A stretch of 64,000 nucleotides of DNA from an uncultured Persicobacter sp. (GCA_947498325.1 CANMKE010000006.1:62001-126000); one strand, 5' to 3'; positions 37,319-47,492 are shown, counted from the first letter of the stretch. Translations and numbers: made by a program. Notes: generated from the sequence alone by a model not told the origin.

Positions 37319-40000
37319 ATGAAAGCGAAAGTATTCTTATTTTTTCTACTTCTGCTGACAGTCAATTTACAGGCGCAGGACATTAAATTTCCTTCTGGTG
37401 ATCAGGAGCTTGACCTTATGCGTCAGCAGGTCAGTGAGCAACCAACCGAATGGGAAGATTTCCGCTTGCGTTGTTTTAAAATGAAACTATGGATGGTTTT
37501 GCTTCAACAGCAAGGAGCAGACTTAACATCCTACCTCGATATTGATAAACGCTTGCGAAAAATTGTCTGGTGGAATACCATTTTCTGGAATGAAGGTAAG
37601 CCGCAGCAATTTACGGAGGAACAAAAAGTCAAGCTTTGCAAGATTGTGGATGATGGTTTTATGGCTTTGGAACAGTCTCAAAAAAAATTGGCAGAACATC
37701 CGCCGTTGGTGAAGAAATCGGACCGTCCTGCTTATGCGTCTAATGAAAAGTCACCTAACTGGACGCATTATAAAGGAGATAATGGCTTGAGTGGTTTTAC
37801 CGGAGCGATGGGGCCGCAGCAAGGCGAAATGGCTTTTAAATTTCCGGTAGGATTACCATGGGAATCTGCGCCGGTCGTGGATGGCAATGTCGTTTATTTA
37901 TCTTCTCCCGGAATGCGTGAAACCCTATATGCGGTTGATATTCATACGGGAGAAAAGCTGTGGACGAACCGTCAGACGGCCGAGATCATGATGGATCAGA
38001 TCTATAATACACCAAGCAATATGTCCACGCCTGTGGTATTGGAAGATGTGGTGATGTATCGGGAATGCGGAAGCCGAGGCAACAAAGGGCCGAGCCGTGA
38101 TTTGGTCTATGTTGATAAGAAAACAGGGGAGACTATCAAGCAAGTTGAGGCTGGTCATGTCGATTACCGTGTGGGTTTACCCGCTTTCAGTGCCAATGAA
38201 AAATATGCTATTTTCCCACATGGGGTGCAGGATATTGAAGCTGTTCCGGCGATTGCTCAGTCATTTAATCGCATTATTTGTCGAGATCAGCAATCAGGTA
38301 AAAAATTGTGGGATTTTAATATTGGTCATACCTTCTGCCCCCCGGTTTTGGATGGGAATCAAGTGTATGTTGCGAATCAGATCGGATATGTTTATGGAAT
38401 GCGTGCGGACTTGAAATTATTCCCCGCTTCGAGTAAACGATTGGCTTGGCAGTTTCGAGCAAAAGGGTCTGTGAATGAAGAAATCACTTACGATGACCGT
38501 AATGTTTACTTCGGTGATAATGCGGGTTTTGTTTATGCTTTGGATAAAAATACAGGGGCTGAACGTTGGTCGTATCAGGTGAAAAATCCCAATCCAAGAG
38601 CTTTCCGTCATTTCTCCAAACCATTGGTGCATCAGGGCAAATTAATCGTCGGAGGGGCTAATCAGGAATTATATATTTTTGATAAGGAAAACGGAAATCT
38701 TGAAGCGCAATTGAGTATGGATGATTGGGTAAGAGCACAGCCTACGGCACAAAATGACCATCTTTTTGTCGCAACCATGAAAGGTTCTCTTTATCATATC
38801 AGTCTAAAAAATAAAGCCAAGATTAAGGATAAAATCAAGATCGGTAATCATGCCGTTTTAGCGGATTTGGTCAGTACCGATCAGTATGTTTTGGTTAATG
38901 ATACAGACCTGAAAACACGATGCTATGATTTGAAAGGTAAACTGAAATGGGAGCTGAGTCAGATTGCCTGTTTTGAAAAAAATGGCAACAGAATTCTAAC
39001 CGATCAAATTGCTGGTGGCGCAAGGTTCATGTCTAAGCCTACCGTGGTGGATGGTGTCCTGTATTTCGGTACACCGATGCGATTTGTCTATGCAGTCGAT
39101 GCCAAAACAGGTGAAGAATTATGGAAATTTGAAGCGGGAGCTTCACAATGTGGTGCGCCGGTTTACGATCAAGGGAAATTGTACTTTGGTGTGCACAGTG
39201 GGGAGGATGAATTCTACTGCGTAGATGCCAAAACCGGAAAACCCGAATGGACACAGGATATTGGCTGGGTATTCGGCTCTCCCAATGTTTCGGACGGAAT
39301 GGTCTATGTGCCCAGTATCGATGGGAATGTCAATGCGATGGATGCCGAGACGGGTGCTCTGATCTGGCGACACCGCTTGGATCGTTCGATCTGCAGTGAA
39401 CCGATGTTGGAGAAAGATCAGGTTTTCTGGGGAAGTTGGGATCATTACCTGTATGCGATGGACAAAAAGACCGGACACATCAACTGGAAATTCCCTTTGG
39501 ATGGAGGGACAGATTCCGGTGTGCCGATTGTTAAAAATGACCGTATTTATTTGCCGATTGGCGGACCTCGTTTTCGTTGTCTGAACGCCTTGTCGGGTGA
39601 GGTGCTGTGGGAATATTTCGAGCAGGGAGCGACCTTCAATGTAACGCCCGCATATCATAATGGAAAAGTATTCGCCTCTACTTGGCGGGGTGTCGGATTG
39701 GGGGGGATTTGCGTGCAGTCGATCCTGTATGGAATGGATGCCAGTACGGGAGAAGTCCTTTGGGAACACCCTGGTGGTGGTTTGAGTGGGCCGGTAGTGG
39801 GGGCCGATGGGACCGTTTATTGCGCTTCGGTTTCAGACCCTTTCCTTTATGCGATCAAACCCGAACCCACTGAGGACGGCAGCCCGCAAACCCTTTGGAT
39901 GTATGACCTGGGCAACAAGGTGGAAGAATCCACACCGGCACTATACGACGGAATGGCTTACGTGATGTCTTCTGACGGTTATCTACATGCGATAAAATAA
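37319..40000 (+). CDS. Secreted PQQ-like beta-propeller paralogue 2
   Basis: This 893-residue protein has signal peptide MKAKVFLFFLLLLTVNLQAQ. The N-terminal helical domain reads SGDQELDLMRQQV...MKLWMVLLQQQG. It is the most divergent of the five in that domain (PTEWEDF replaces PTD-SNY). The propeller keeps GHVDYRVG, TDQIAGGARFMSKP, GEDEFYCVDAK, RSICSEP, WGSWDHYLYAM and FNVTPAYHNGK. The last blade ends YVMSSDGYLHAIK, nearly the same as paralogue 1. It sits between GH92 and a GH99-type gene, the latter 53 bases downstream. Periplasmic or surface location is expected; there is no known activity. Confidence 0.85.
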   Translation: MKAKVFLFFLLLLTVNLQAQDIKFPSGDQELDLMRQQVSEQPTEWEDFRLRCFKMKLWMVLLQQQGADLTSYLDIDKRLRKIVWWNTIFWNEGKPQQFTEEQKVKLCKIVDDGFMALEQSQKKLAEHPPLVKKSDRPAYASNEKSPNWTHYKGDNGLSGFTGAMGPQQGEMAFKFPVGLPWESAPVVDGNVVYLSSPGMRETLYAVDIHTGEKLWTNRQTAEIMMDQIYNTPSNMSTPVVLEDVVMYRECGSRGNKGPSRDLVYVDKKTGETIKQVEAGHVDYRVGLPAFSANEKYAIFPHGVQDIEAVPAIAQSFNRIICRDQQSGKKLWDFNIGHTFCPPVLDGNQVYVANQIGYVYGMRADLKLFPASSKRLAWQFRAKGSVNEEITYDDRNVYFGDNAGFVYALDKNTGAERWSYQVKNPNPRAFRHFSKPLVHQGKLIVGGANQELYIFDKENGNLEAQLSMDDWVRAQPTAQNDHLFVATMKGSLYHISLKNKAKIKDKIKIGNHAVLADLVSTDQYVLVNDTDLKTRCYDLKGKLKWELSQIACFEKNGNRILTDQIAGGARFMSKPTVVDGVLYFGTPMRFVYAVDAKTGEELWKFEAGASQCGAPVYDQGKLYFGVHSGEDEFYCVDAKTGKPEWTQDIGWVFGSPNVSDGMVYVPSIDGNVNAMDAETGALIWRHRLDRSICSEPMLEKDQVFWGSWDHYLYAMDKKTGHINWKFPLDGGTDSGVPIVKNDRIYLPIGGPRFRCLNALSGEVLWEYFEQGATFNVTPAYHNGKVFASTWRGVGLGGICVQSILYGMDASTGEVLWEHPGGGLSGPVVGADGTVYCASVSDPFLYAIKPEPTEDGSPQTLWMYDLGNKVEESTPALYDGMAYVMSSDGYLHAIK

Positions 40001-40053
40001 TGAATTTTTCACACGACTGATATGTATTTTTATTGGTTAATTTATAGGTGATT

Positions 40054-41334
40054 ATGAAACATTTAATTTGCTTTTTTTTGTGTTGGATATCTGTAAATCC
40101 ACTGCTGGCTGATCATGGAGCGAAGCACCAATCGAAGTCACGGTTTATGCAATATGATCAGCTTTTGATGGCCGGCTACCAGGGTTGGTTCAGAACGCCT
40201 GGCGATCCTTCCGGGGAAAACTGGTGGATTCATTATGGTAAAAACGGTTTTTTTGATACAGAACATTGTACTATTGATCTATGGCCTGATGTTTCAGAAT
40301 ATAAGAAAACCTATGACACCCCATTTTATTTTAAAAATGGCGAACAGGTGAAGGTGTTCAGCAGTGTCGATAAAAGCACATTGAACCTGCATTTTCAGTG
40401 GATGAAGGATTATCAGATTGATGGGGCTTTTATGCAACGGTTTTATGTAAATCGCTACATTCCTGGAACAAAAAATACCATGACAAAGGTGCTTGAAAAT
40501 GGAATGCAAGCGGCGCAAAAGCATGAACGGGCGTGGGCGGTCATGTATGATTTGTCGGGGATGAATGCCTCAAATACTGATTGTCAGGATATCATTGATG
40601 ACTGGAAATATTTGATTGACAGCATGCGCATCACACGGCAGGGGAAAAAGCAAACTTATCTTTATGATCAGGGGAAGCCTGTAGTTGCTATTTGGGGACT
40701 TGGTTTCAAAGAACGCCCCTATGATACCTTTAAAATTCAAATTGAAACGCTCTTGGATTTTCTGCAACATGACCCCGAATATGGAGGGTGTGCGGTGATG
40801 GTTGGGGTACCTACTTACTGGCGGACACTGAAAAATGACTGCATAACCGAGCCCAAATTCTTGGAGGTCATGAAGCGTGTCGATGTCATTATGCCATGGA
40901 TGGTGGGACGTTTCGATAATCACCCTTATGCATTGGAGAGGTATAAGAAGATCGTTGCTGAGGATCAGGCGTGGTGTGATACCCATCAGATAAAATATGT
41001 GCCGGTTACTTACCCGGGTTTTAGTAATCATAATTTGAGTCTTTTTGAAAGAGGCGAGGAGGATAGTTTTCCGGTGAATATGATAAAGCGGGAGGAAGGA
41101 CTTTTCTTTCAGCAACTACTACAGGCCAATATCGATGCAAAAGCAAGCAACATTTATGTAGCGATGTTTGATGAAATCGATGAAGGAACGGCGATATTTA
41201 AATGTATTAACCGAAAACCGGCGGGACCACTGGGTTTCTCCACTTATGAAGGGATGCCATCCGATACTTATCTGAAAATTGCTGGAGATTATGCACAAAA
41301 GTTAAAGCGGGTAAAGAAACGGCCCTCAAAGTAA
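40054..41334 (+). CDS. GH99/GH71-like glycoside hydrolase
   Basis: This protein has 426 residues from the ATG at 40054; a GTG six bases earlier is less likely. It has a Sec signal (MKHLICFFLCWISVNPLLAD). The chain starts with the GH99-type motif MAGYQGWFRTPGD and continues as a TIM barrel. Near the C-terminus AMFDEIDEGTAIF places Glu374 and Glu377 three residues apart, as in the catalytic EWHE pair of GH99 endo-alpha-mannosidases/mannanases. This copy thus appears catalytically equipped, unlike the GH99-fold lipoprotein at 29442. It would cut internal alpha-mannosidic or related bonds and produce substrates for the GH92 enzymes. It is assigned to the GH99/GH71-like clan; the exact family and bond are uncertain. 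Confidence 0.82.
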   Translation: MKHLICFFLCWISVNPLLADHGAKHQSKSRFMQYDQLLMAGYQGWFRTPGDPSGENWWIHYGKNGFFDTEHCTIDLWPDVSEYKKTYDTPFYFKNGEQVKVFSSVDKSTLNLHFQWMKDYQIDGAFMQRFYVNRYIPGTKNTMTKVLENGMQAAQKHERAWAVMYDLSGMNASNTDCQDIIDDWKYLIDSMRITRQGKKQTYLYDQGKPVVAIWGLGFKERPYDTFKIQIETLLDFLQHDPEYGGCAVMVGVPTYWRTLKNDCITEPKFLEVMKRVDVIMPWMVGRFDNHPYALERYKKIVAEDQAWCDTHQIKYVPVTYPGFSNHNLSLFERGEEDSFPVNMIKREEGLFFQQLLQANIDAKASNIYVAMFDEIDEGTAIFKCINRKPAGPLGFSTYEGMPSDTYLKIAGDYAQKLKRVKKRPSK

Positions 41335-41375
41335 AATAAGCAGTTTACTGCGATAAAAAAATTAAACCAAATACT

Positions 41376-41424
41376 GGTCGTTGTTCGCTGCAACGACCCC
41401 AAATTACTGCAAGCTGTTGCTTGC
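41376..41424. repeat. Tandem hairpins GGTCGTTG.. and GCAAGC..
   Basis: GGTCGTTG/CAACGACC (41376-41398) is followed by GCAAGC/GCTTGC (41409-41424). This is the same ordered pair as at 15921-15969, again 20 bases before a start codon (41445). Confidence 0.65.
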
Positions 41425-41444
41425 CATCAACACAATCTAATCTT

Positions 41445-44156
41445 ATGAAACGCCTATCAATTTTTTTATGTATTCTTCTTATTCATAGCCTTAGCTATGC
41501 GCAGGAGTTCACCTCAAAATATTCTTCCGGAGATGAAGAATTGGATCAAGTAAGAAGTGAAATTCAAGTCGTGCCTACCGATAGAAGTAACTATGCTTCA
41601 CGGGCTATTTTGATGAAACTTTGGGCAGTATCTTTGCAACAGCAGGGCGTCCATATTTTCCCAAACTATGCAAGTATCGATACCCGTCTGCGGGCGATCT
41701 CAAAATGGAATCCGATGTTTCATGGGGGGGACGCACAGGCATATACGGACAAGGATATTGCCGGTATTGGCGAAGTATTGAAGGAGGGCTATCAGGTGCT
41801 TGAAAATTACCAGCACGCTTTGGTGGACGACCCAAAATCAGTATTGTTTGCAGTGGGAAATCAACATGAAGACCCTGTAAAACCGTCCACTTATTCCAAT
41901 ATCGATTGGGCGCAATATCGAGGAAATTTGGGTAGAACAGGCTATACAGGCGCTCAGGGGCCGACCAAAGGAGCGACCAAATGGCGCTTTCCGGTAGGTT
42001 TGGCTTGGGAGGCTGCTCCGGTTGTGAAAAATGGCGTGGTGTATTTGACCTCACCGGGTATCCGAAATTTCTTATGGCAAGTGGATCTGAAAACGGGTCA
42101 GCCGATCAAGGTGTTCAAACAAACGCCTTCACTGAAAGGGGACCAACTGTACAGCAGTCCGGCGATGGCATCAACACCAATCCTTGACGGCGATCATGTG
42201 ATTTTGCGTGAAATGGGTAGCCGTGGAAATCGTGGGGAGTCTAAGAACATTGCTTTTCTGAACCTAAAATCAGGAAAGATTGAAAAGAAAATAGATGCAG
42301 GCCATGTGGATTACCGTGCGGGTTATGCGCCGGTACAAGCCAACGACAAAGTGGTGGTTTTCCCTTTTGGTATTCATGATATTGAAGATAAGCCTCCTGT
42401 TTGTCAGCCGTTCAACCGCATTGTGGTTAAAGACAAAAAGACAGGCAAGAAGAAATGGGACTTCAACATTGGGCCGACCTTCTCTTCTCCGGTTTTGGAT
42501 GATTCTTTAATCTTTGCGACCAATCAATTTGGCAATTTATATGCACTGAAAACTTACCAATGGTTTGCTCCTGCTTCGAGTCATCGTATTGCCTGGGAAT
42601 TTCAGGCCGGTTCGGGCATCAACAAGGCAGTGGCTGTCAATGATCAAAAAGTAGTATTCGGAGCCAATGATGGTTTTGTATATTGTCTGGATAAGAGAAA
42701 CGGTCAATTGATTTGGAAGAAATCTTTCGGGCAGAATCACCAACAGGCGTTCCGTTATTTCTCTACGCCTTACCTAAAAGATGGGAAAGTATTTATTGGT
42801 TCTGCGGATAAGCAGATGATGATTTTGGACATCGAAAACGGGGAGGCCTTATTCAAAGCTCAAGCCAATGACTGGGTTCGTGCAACGCCAGTTGCGGATA
42901 ATCGAAATGCTTATTTCTCAAGCATGGACGGCCATATCTACCAAGTAAATCTTCATAAGAATAAGTTCAAAATTAACTGGGAGAAACGTTTCGGTGAGCA
43001 CTTCATTTATGCGGATTTGGCTTTGGCCGATGGTCATCTTTTGTTCAATGATTCGGATCTTTATACTTTCTGTATCAGTGAAAAAGGAAAAAAAGAATGG
43101 CAATTCAGCTCCCTTAAATCCTTCAAGGATGAAGAAGGTTTCCGAATTTTCATGGATCAACTGGCTGGTGGCGCCTATTACCAATCTAAGCCAACGATTG
43201 CCGAAGGAAAACTATTCATCGGGACACCATCTCGTTTTATCTATGCGCTGGATGCTGAGAGTGGTGAGCAGCAATGGAAAACTGAAATCGGTGCAGCCAT
43301 TTCCGGATCTCCTGTTTATGACAATGGAAAAATCTATGTCGGTCAGCAAGGTGGTGAAGATGAATTTTATTGTTTAGATGCCAAAGACGGAAAGATCCTT
43401 TGGACGCAAAAAGTAGGATGGGTATGGGGTTCATGTGCCGTGTCTGACGGTTTGGTATTCTTGCCAGGTGTGGATGGTTTTGTGAATTGCTTGGATGCTG
43501 AAAGCGGACACATTGTTTGGCGTCACCGTACCGAGCGTTCGACTTGTTCGGAGCCTTTGGTGGTGGGTGATGAAGTGTTCTTCGGTTCATGGGATCATTA
43601 CCTGTACAAGTTCGACAAGGCAACAGGGAAATTGAAGTGGAAATATCAGGTAAATGGTGGCTTGGATTCAGGTTCACCGGTTGCTGGTGAAGGAAAAGTA
43701 TTCTTGCCTGTAGGTGGAGGTACTTTCCGAGCGATTGACCCGAAAGATCATAAAATCCTATGGACGCCAAAATTGGAAGCGAAGATGTTCAATGTAACGC
43801 CTGCTTATCATGATGGGGTGGTCTATATTTCTACGCTGAATGGTCAAGGCTTAGGTGGTGTTCCGGTAGGTGCGGAGATTTTTGCCGTGGATGCCAAAAA
43901 TGGACAGTTATTGTGGACTTTTGAAGGCGGGGGTGGATTGAATGGCGCCATCATTGGATCGAATGACAGAGTTTATTTTGGCTCTACTGTAAATCCTTAT
44001 TTCTTCTGTGTAGATCCAAAAGGAAATGGCGATGGGACCACTAACCTTTTGTGGCGAGTACGTATGGAAAACAAAACTGAAGAGTCGGTTCCGGCACTTT
44101 ACAATGGCAAAGCCTATGTACTGAACTCGGGTGGTTTCTTGCATTGTATTGAGTAG
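41445..44156 (+). CDS. Secreted PQQ-like beta-propeller paralogue 3
   Basis: This protein has 903 residues from the ATG at 41445. That start gives signal MKRLSIFLCILLIHSLSYAQ; the longer frame would start at TTG inside a repeat. The N-terminal domain is SGDEELDQVRSEIQVVPTDR with MKLWAVSLQQQG. Propeller motifs include GHVDYRAGYAP, MDQLAGGAYYQSKP, GEDEFYCLDAK, WVWGSCAVSDG, RSTCSEP, FGSWDHYLYKF and NVTPAYHDG. The last blade is YVLNSGGFLHCIE. Paralogues 3, 4 and 5 resemble each other most closely (shared PSRFIYALDA/PARFVQAVDA block and FLPVGG motif). It lies 110 bases after the GH99 gene. Function is unknown. Confidence 0.85.
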   Translation: MKRLSIFLCILLIHSLSYAQEFTSKYSSGDEELDQVRSEIQVVPTDRSNYASRAILMKLWAVSLQQQGVHIFPNYASIDTRLRAISKWNPMFHGGDAQAYTDKDIAGIGEVLKEGYQVLENYQHALVDDPKSVLFAVGNQHEDPVKPSTYSNIDWAQYRGNLGRTGYTGAQGPTKGATKWRFPVGLAWEAAPVVKNGVVYLTSPGIRNFLWQVDLKTGQPIKVFKQTPSLKGDQLYSSPAMASTPILDGDHVILREMGSRGNRGESKNIAFLNLKSGKIEKKIDAGHVDYRAGYAPVQANDKVVVFPFGIHDIEDKPPVCQPFNRIVVKDKKTGKKKWDFNIGPTFSSPVLDDSLIFATNQFGNLYALKTYQWFAPASSHRIAWEFQAGSGINKAVAVNDQKVVFGANDGFVYCLDKRNGQLIWKKSFGQNHQQAFRYFSTPYLKDGKVFIGSADKQMMILDIENGEALFKAQANDWVRATPVADNRNAYFSSMDGHIYQVNLHKNKFKINWEKRFGEHFIYADLALADGHLLFNDSDLYTFCISEKGKKEWQFSSLKSFKDEEGFRIFMDQLAGGAYYQSKPTIAEGKLFIGTPSRFIYALDAESGEQQWKTEIGAAISGSPVYDNGKIYVGQQGGEDEFYCLDAKDGKILWTQKVGWVWGSCAVSDGLVFLPGVDGFVNCLDAESGHIVWRHRTERSTCSEPLVVGDEVFFGSWDHYLYKFDKATGKLKWKYQVNGGLDSGSPVAGEGKVFLPVGGGTFRAIDPKDHKILWTPKLEAKMFNVTPAYHDGVVYISTLNGQGLGGVPVGAEIFAVDAKNGQLLWTFEGGGGLNGAIIGSNDRVYFGSTVNPYFFCVDPKGNGDGTTNLLWRVRMENKTEESVPALYNGKAYVLNSGGFLHCIE

Positions 44157-44202
44157 TTTCAGTAAAACACAAAAAATATACGGGGGATGATTTTCCATTA
44201 AG

Positions 44203-44229
44203 CTATCGCGAGACAGATTCTCGCGATAG
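44203..44229. repeat. CTATCGCGAGA palindrome, copy 4
   Basis: CTATCGCGAGA / TCTCGCGATAG, the most perfect copy, with 11-bp arms around a 5-base loop. Confidence 0.8.
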
Positions 44230-44291
44230 TTTGGTCGTCTCCTCCAATACTAAGTTGATTCTTTAATCTAACATAGAAATTTTTTTGGATA

Positions 44292-44506
44292 GCTGTACGG
44301 ATGCACCCAATGTCATTAAGTTAAGTGCCTTACCCCGTAAAGACGTTATTTTTAACGTCTAACACAATGCTGATTTCTCTTGGATTAATTCAAATTGTTA
44401 CGTGAGGCATAATGAATTATGCCTTTACAAGCACTTCGAATTTAGGCCTGAATCACCCCAAAATCCTTAACTTAATGACATTACGGATGCACCTATGTGT
44501 GTATCC
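44292..44506. repeat. Composite palindromic element
   Basis: This element fills most of the 402-base gap 44157-44558. GTACGGATGCACC at its left and TACGGATGCACCTATGTGTG at its right are arms of the MITE-like element. Inside lies an exact 17-base inverted repeat (44309-44325 against 44466-44482), an AGACGTTA/TAACGTCT hairpin and a GGCATAATGAATTATGCC palindrome. It appears to be several repeats nested into one another. No gene is present. Confidence 0.65.
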
Positions 44507-44558
44507 AAATTATTTAATATCTGCTATGATTTGATAACCCAAATAAAAGCCTAAATCC

Positions 44559-47252
44559 ATGAAAATACGCCTGCTCACCTCATTCGCCTTTAGTTTTTTG
44601 TTCTTATTTTCCTGCACTCAACCCAAGGAGGAAACCTTTCAAGCACCCAAAGATTTCATTCCTTCTGGCAATGCTGAATTGGATCAGTTGCGCATGCAGT
44701 TTCGGTCGGTTCCCACGGACTTATCCAATTACAATGAAAGGGGCGTGATGATGAAGTTATGGGCAACTTCTTTACAGCAACAAGGGGCTGATCTCGGTGA
44801 TGGCTATGTTGTGGTGGATGATAGTCTTCGGGCGGTGGATAATTACAATCCTGTTTTTACCGGAGGAGCGGAAAAGGTGTTGTCTGATGTTGATAAAAAG
44901 CGATATGCAGTTACGGTGCAAAAGGGATTGGGTATTTTGGACAGTATTCAAAACCATTTAACCGAAGAAAATGAAAGCCAAAAGTTGGTTGCTTCAGTAG
45001 GTACGAATACAGCCTCCGTAAATCAAACACCATGGCCAAACTATCGCGCCAATGCGCAAAGAACAGGCTTTTCGGGTGCGCCTGGTCCCACTCAGGGTGT
45101 GGTTGATTGGAAATTTCCTGTCGGTTTACCTTGGGAATCTTCGGCTTTGATTGATGGGGATAAAGTGTATTTGTGTTCGCCTGGTATGCGGAACATGCTG
45201 TTTACCCTCGATTTGAAAACGGGAAAAGTCATTCATGAAACCAAGCAAAAAGCCAACCTGCGTGTGGATCAACTCTATGGAACGCCAGCACTGAACAGTA
45301 CACCTGTTTTGGTCAATGGTAAAATTTTAATGCGGGAATTGGGAAGTCGTGGTAACAAGGGCGATGCCAAGGATATTGTAGTGATTGATCAAAAATCGGG
45401 AAAGGTTACGAAGGAAATTACCGCCGGACATATTGATTACCGTGCGGGTTATGCGCCTTTTGATGCCAATGATAAATATGTAGTTTTTCCTTTCTCCCAC
45501 CATGATATTGAAGAAAAACCGCCTGTTGCTCAGGCTTTCAATCGCATTATTTGTAAAGATTATGAAGGAAATACACATTGGGATTTCAACATCGGAACGA
45601 CCTTTTGTAATCCTCATATCGATAAGGAATTAGTGTATGTCGGCACCACTTCCGGTACCTTATATGCGCTGAATCTCGAAGGACATTATGTGCCAGCTTC
45701 TTCCGAGCGTATTGCTTGGGAATTTCAGGCGAAAGGTGCTGTAAATCAGACCGTGAGTACGGATGAAATTAATTTGTATTTTTCGGATAACGCAGGTTGG
45801 GTTTATGCCCTGAATAAATACAGTGGTCAGTTGGTTTGGGAGAAGCAAATCAGTAAAATCACCATGGATACCCATCGATTTTTCAGTAAAATTAATGTTG
45901 AAAATGATCGACTTTATGTCGGTGGAGCTGATCAATTGATCTATTTTATTAGCAAAAAAAATGGAACCGTTGAGGCTTCTCAAAAGCTGTCGGATTGGGT
46001 GAGATCGAAGCCTGTTCAGATCGGAAAGATGACTTATGTGATGACGATGGATGGACATCTCCATCAATTGAATGCACAAGCTGAAATATTGGAAAAAGTA
46101 AAAGTAGGAGATCACCGATTCTTTGCTGATTTGGCTTATGCTAATGGGGTTTTGGTAGCTAATGACGCCAACTTTACGGCCTTTGCCTTTAATCCTCAAT
46201 TAGAAAAATTGTGGCAGTTCGATTTCCTGAAGAGTTTTTATAATAAGCATAATGAACGCATTCATACCGATGAATTGGCGGCCGGTGCCTATTATCAGTC
46301 CAAACCGACAGCAGATTTGGGGATGGTCTTTGTGGGAACACCTTCGCGCTTTGTATATGGCATTGATGCGCTGAGCGGTGAGCCCGTTTGGAAGACAGAG
46401 TTGTCAGGTGCGGTTTCAGGTGCACCGGTGATTGATCATGGAAAAATCTATATTGGCCAACAAGGTGGTAGCGATGAATTTTACTGCTTGGATGCCAAAA
46501 GTGGTAAGGTGCTATGGAAACAAAATATCGGCTGGGTTTGGGGATCCGTCAATGTATCTGACGGAAAGATCTACGCCCCAGGCATTGATGGTTATGTCTA
46601 TTGTTTGGATGCCGAAGATGGAAACATCTTTTGGCGTTACCGTACCGACCGATCAACCTGTGGTGAGCCGTTGGTGATGGGCGATGCCGTTTATTTTGGT
46701 GGATGGGATCATTATTTGTATAAATTCAATAAAGAGAATGGAGATCTGTTGTGGAAATTTCAGCTTAGTGGTGGCTCAGATTCAGGGGCTCCCGTTGGTG
46801 AAGATGGCAAGATTTTTCTACCTGTCGGTGGTGCTTCTTTCCGGTGCTTGGATGCGATGACCAAGGAAGTCCTTTGGAAACCTCAGCTCGATGGCGAGAT
46901 TTTCAATGTTACTCCCGCCGTGCATGATGGACAAGTGTATATTTCCCAACTGATCGGCAAGGGCTTAGGAGGCGTTCCGGTGAAAAATAAAATCTATGCG
47001 CTGAATAAGGACAACGGACAAAAACTTTGGGAATTCGATGGAGCAGGAGGCCTGACCGGTGCTGTGATCGGTTCCAATGATCGCATTTACAGTGGGGCTA
47101 CAGCCAATCCCTATTTTTATTGTCTATCCAAAGAAGGAGAATTGTTGTGGAAGGTTCGAATGGAGAACAAGGTGGAGGAGTCGGTTCCGGCGCTGTATAT
47201 GAATCGTGCTTATGTACTGAGCAGTGGCGGATTTTTGTACGCGATAAAATAA
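44559..47252 (+). CDS. PQQ-like beta-propeller paralogue 4 (lipoprotein)
   Basis: This 897-residue protein has a lipoprotein signal (MKIRLLTSFAFSFLFLFSCT, Cys19), in contrast to the soluble paralogues. The N-terminal domain is SGNAELDQLRMQF...PTDLSNY...MKLWATSLQQQG. Family motifs are GHIDYRAGYAPF, TDELAAGAYYQSKP (Gln replaced by Glu, Gly by Ala), GSDEFYCLDAK, RSTCGEP, FGGWDHYLYKF and FNVTPAVHDG. The last blade is YVLSSGGFLYAIK. The lipid anchor places it in the outer membrane or periplasmic face. It is separated from its neighbours by repeat-rich gaps, so it may be transcribed alone. Function is unknown. Confidence 0.85.
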   Translation: MKIRLLTSFAFSFLFLFSCTQPKEETFQAPKDFIPSGNAELDQLRMQFRSVPTDLSNYNERGVMMKLWATSLQQQGADLGDGYVVVDDSLRAVDNYNPVFTGGAEKVLSDVDKKRYAVTVQKGLGILDSIQNHLTEENESQKLVASVGTNTASVNQTPWPNYRANAQRTGFSGAPGPTQGVVDWKFPVGLPWESSALIDGDKVYLCSPGMRNMLFTLDLKTGKVIHETKQKANLRVDQLYGTPALNSTPVLVNGKILMRELGSRGNKGDAKDIVVIDQKSGKVTKEITAGHIDYRAGYAPFDANDKYVVFPFSHHDIEEKPPVAQAFNRIICKDYEGNTHWDFNIGTTFCNPHIDKELVYVGTTSGTLYALNLEGHYVPASSERIAWEFQAKGAVNQTVSTDEINLYFSDNAGWVYALNKYSGQLVWEKQISKITMDTHRFFSKINVENDRLYVGGADQLIYFISKKNGTVEASQKLSDWVRSKPVQIGKMTYVMTMDGHLHQLNAQAEILEKVKVGDHRFFADLAYANGVLVANDANFTAFAFNPQLEKLWQFDFLKSFYNKHNERIHTDELAAGAYYQSKPTADLGMVFVGTPSRFVYGIDALSGEPVWKTELSGAVSGAPVIDHGKIYIGQQGGSDEFYCLDAKSGKVLWKQNIGWVWGSVNVSDGKIYAPGIDGYVYCLDAEDGNIFWRYRTDRSTCGEPLVMGDAVYFGGWDHYLYKFNKENGDLLWKFQLSGGSDSGAPVGEDGKIFLPVGGASFRCLDAMTKEVLWKPQLDGEIFNVTPAVHDGQVYISQLIGKGLGGVPVKNKIYALNKDNGQKLWEFDGAGGLTGAVIGSNDRIYSGATANPYFYCLSKEGELLWKVRMENKVEESVPALYMNRAYVLSSGGFLYAIK

Positions 47253-47317
47253 GGGATAATAACTGGGGTTGTCGCATAATGATAAATTGAAATTGTAGCA
47301 AGAAGTTTTATTTGCTC

Positions 47318-47402
47318 GCTGTACGGGCTGACCTATGTGTCTGCCCAAATCATAAAAAATATTGGATCAATTTGGATACACACGTAGGTGCATCCTTGCA
47401 GC
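47318..47402. repeat. MITE-like inverted-repeat element, copy 2
   Basis: It runs from GCTGTACGGG to CTTGCAGC with the same internal arms as the element at 12799 (GACCTATGTGTCTGCCC and CACACGTAGGTGCATCC). It is located in the gap between propeller 4 and the TIM-barrel fusion. Both copies are followed by a similar AT-rich TAATC(C/T)TTTG tail. Confidence 0.65.
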
Positions 47403-47492
47403 TAATAAAATAATCTTTTGTGTTATGCATAAAAAATCGAGTTGTGAAACAATCTACATTGCTATAAAGAAACAAGTAAAACACACCATACT

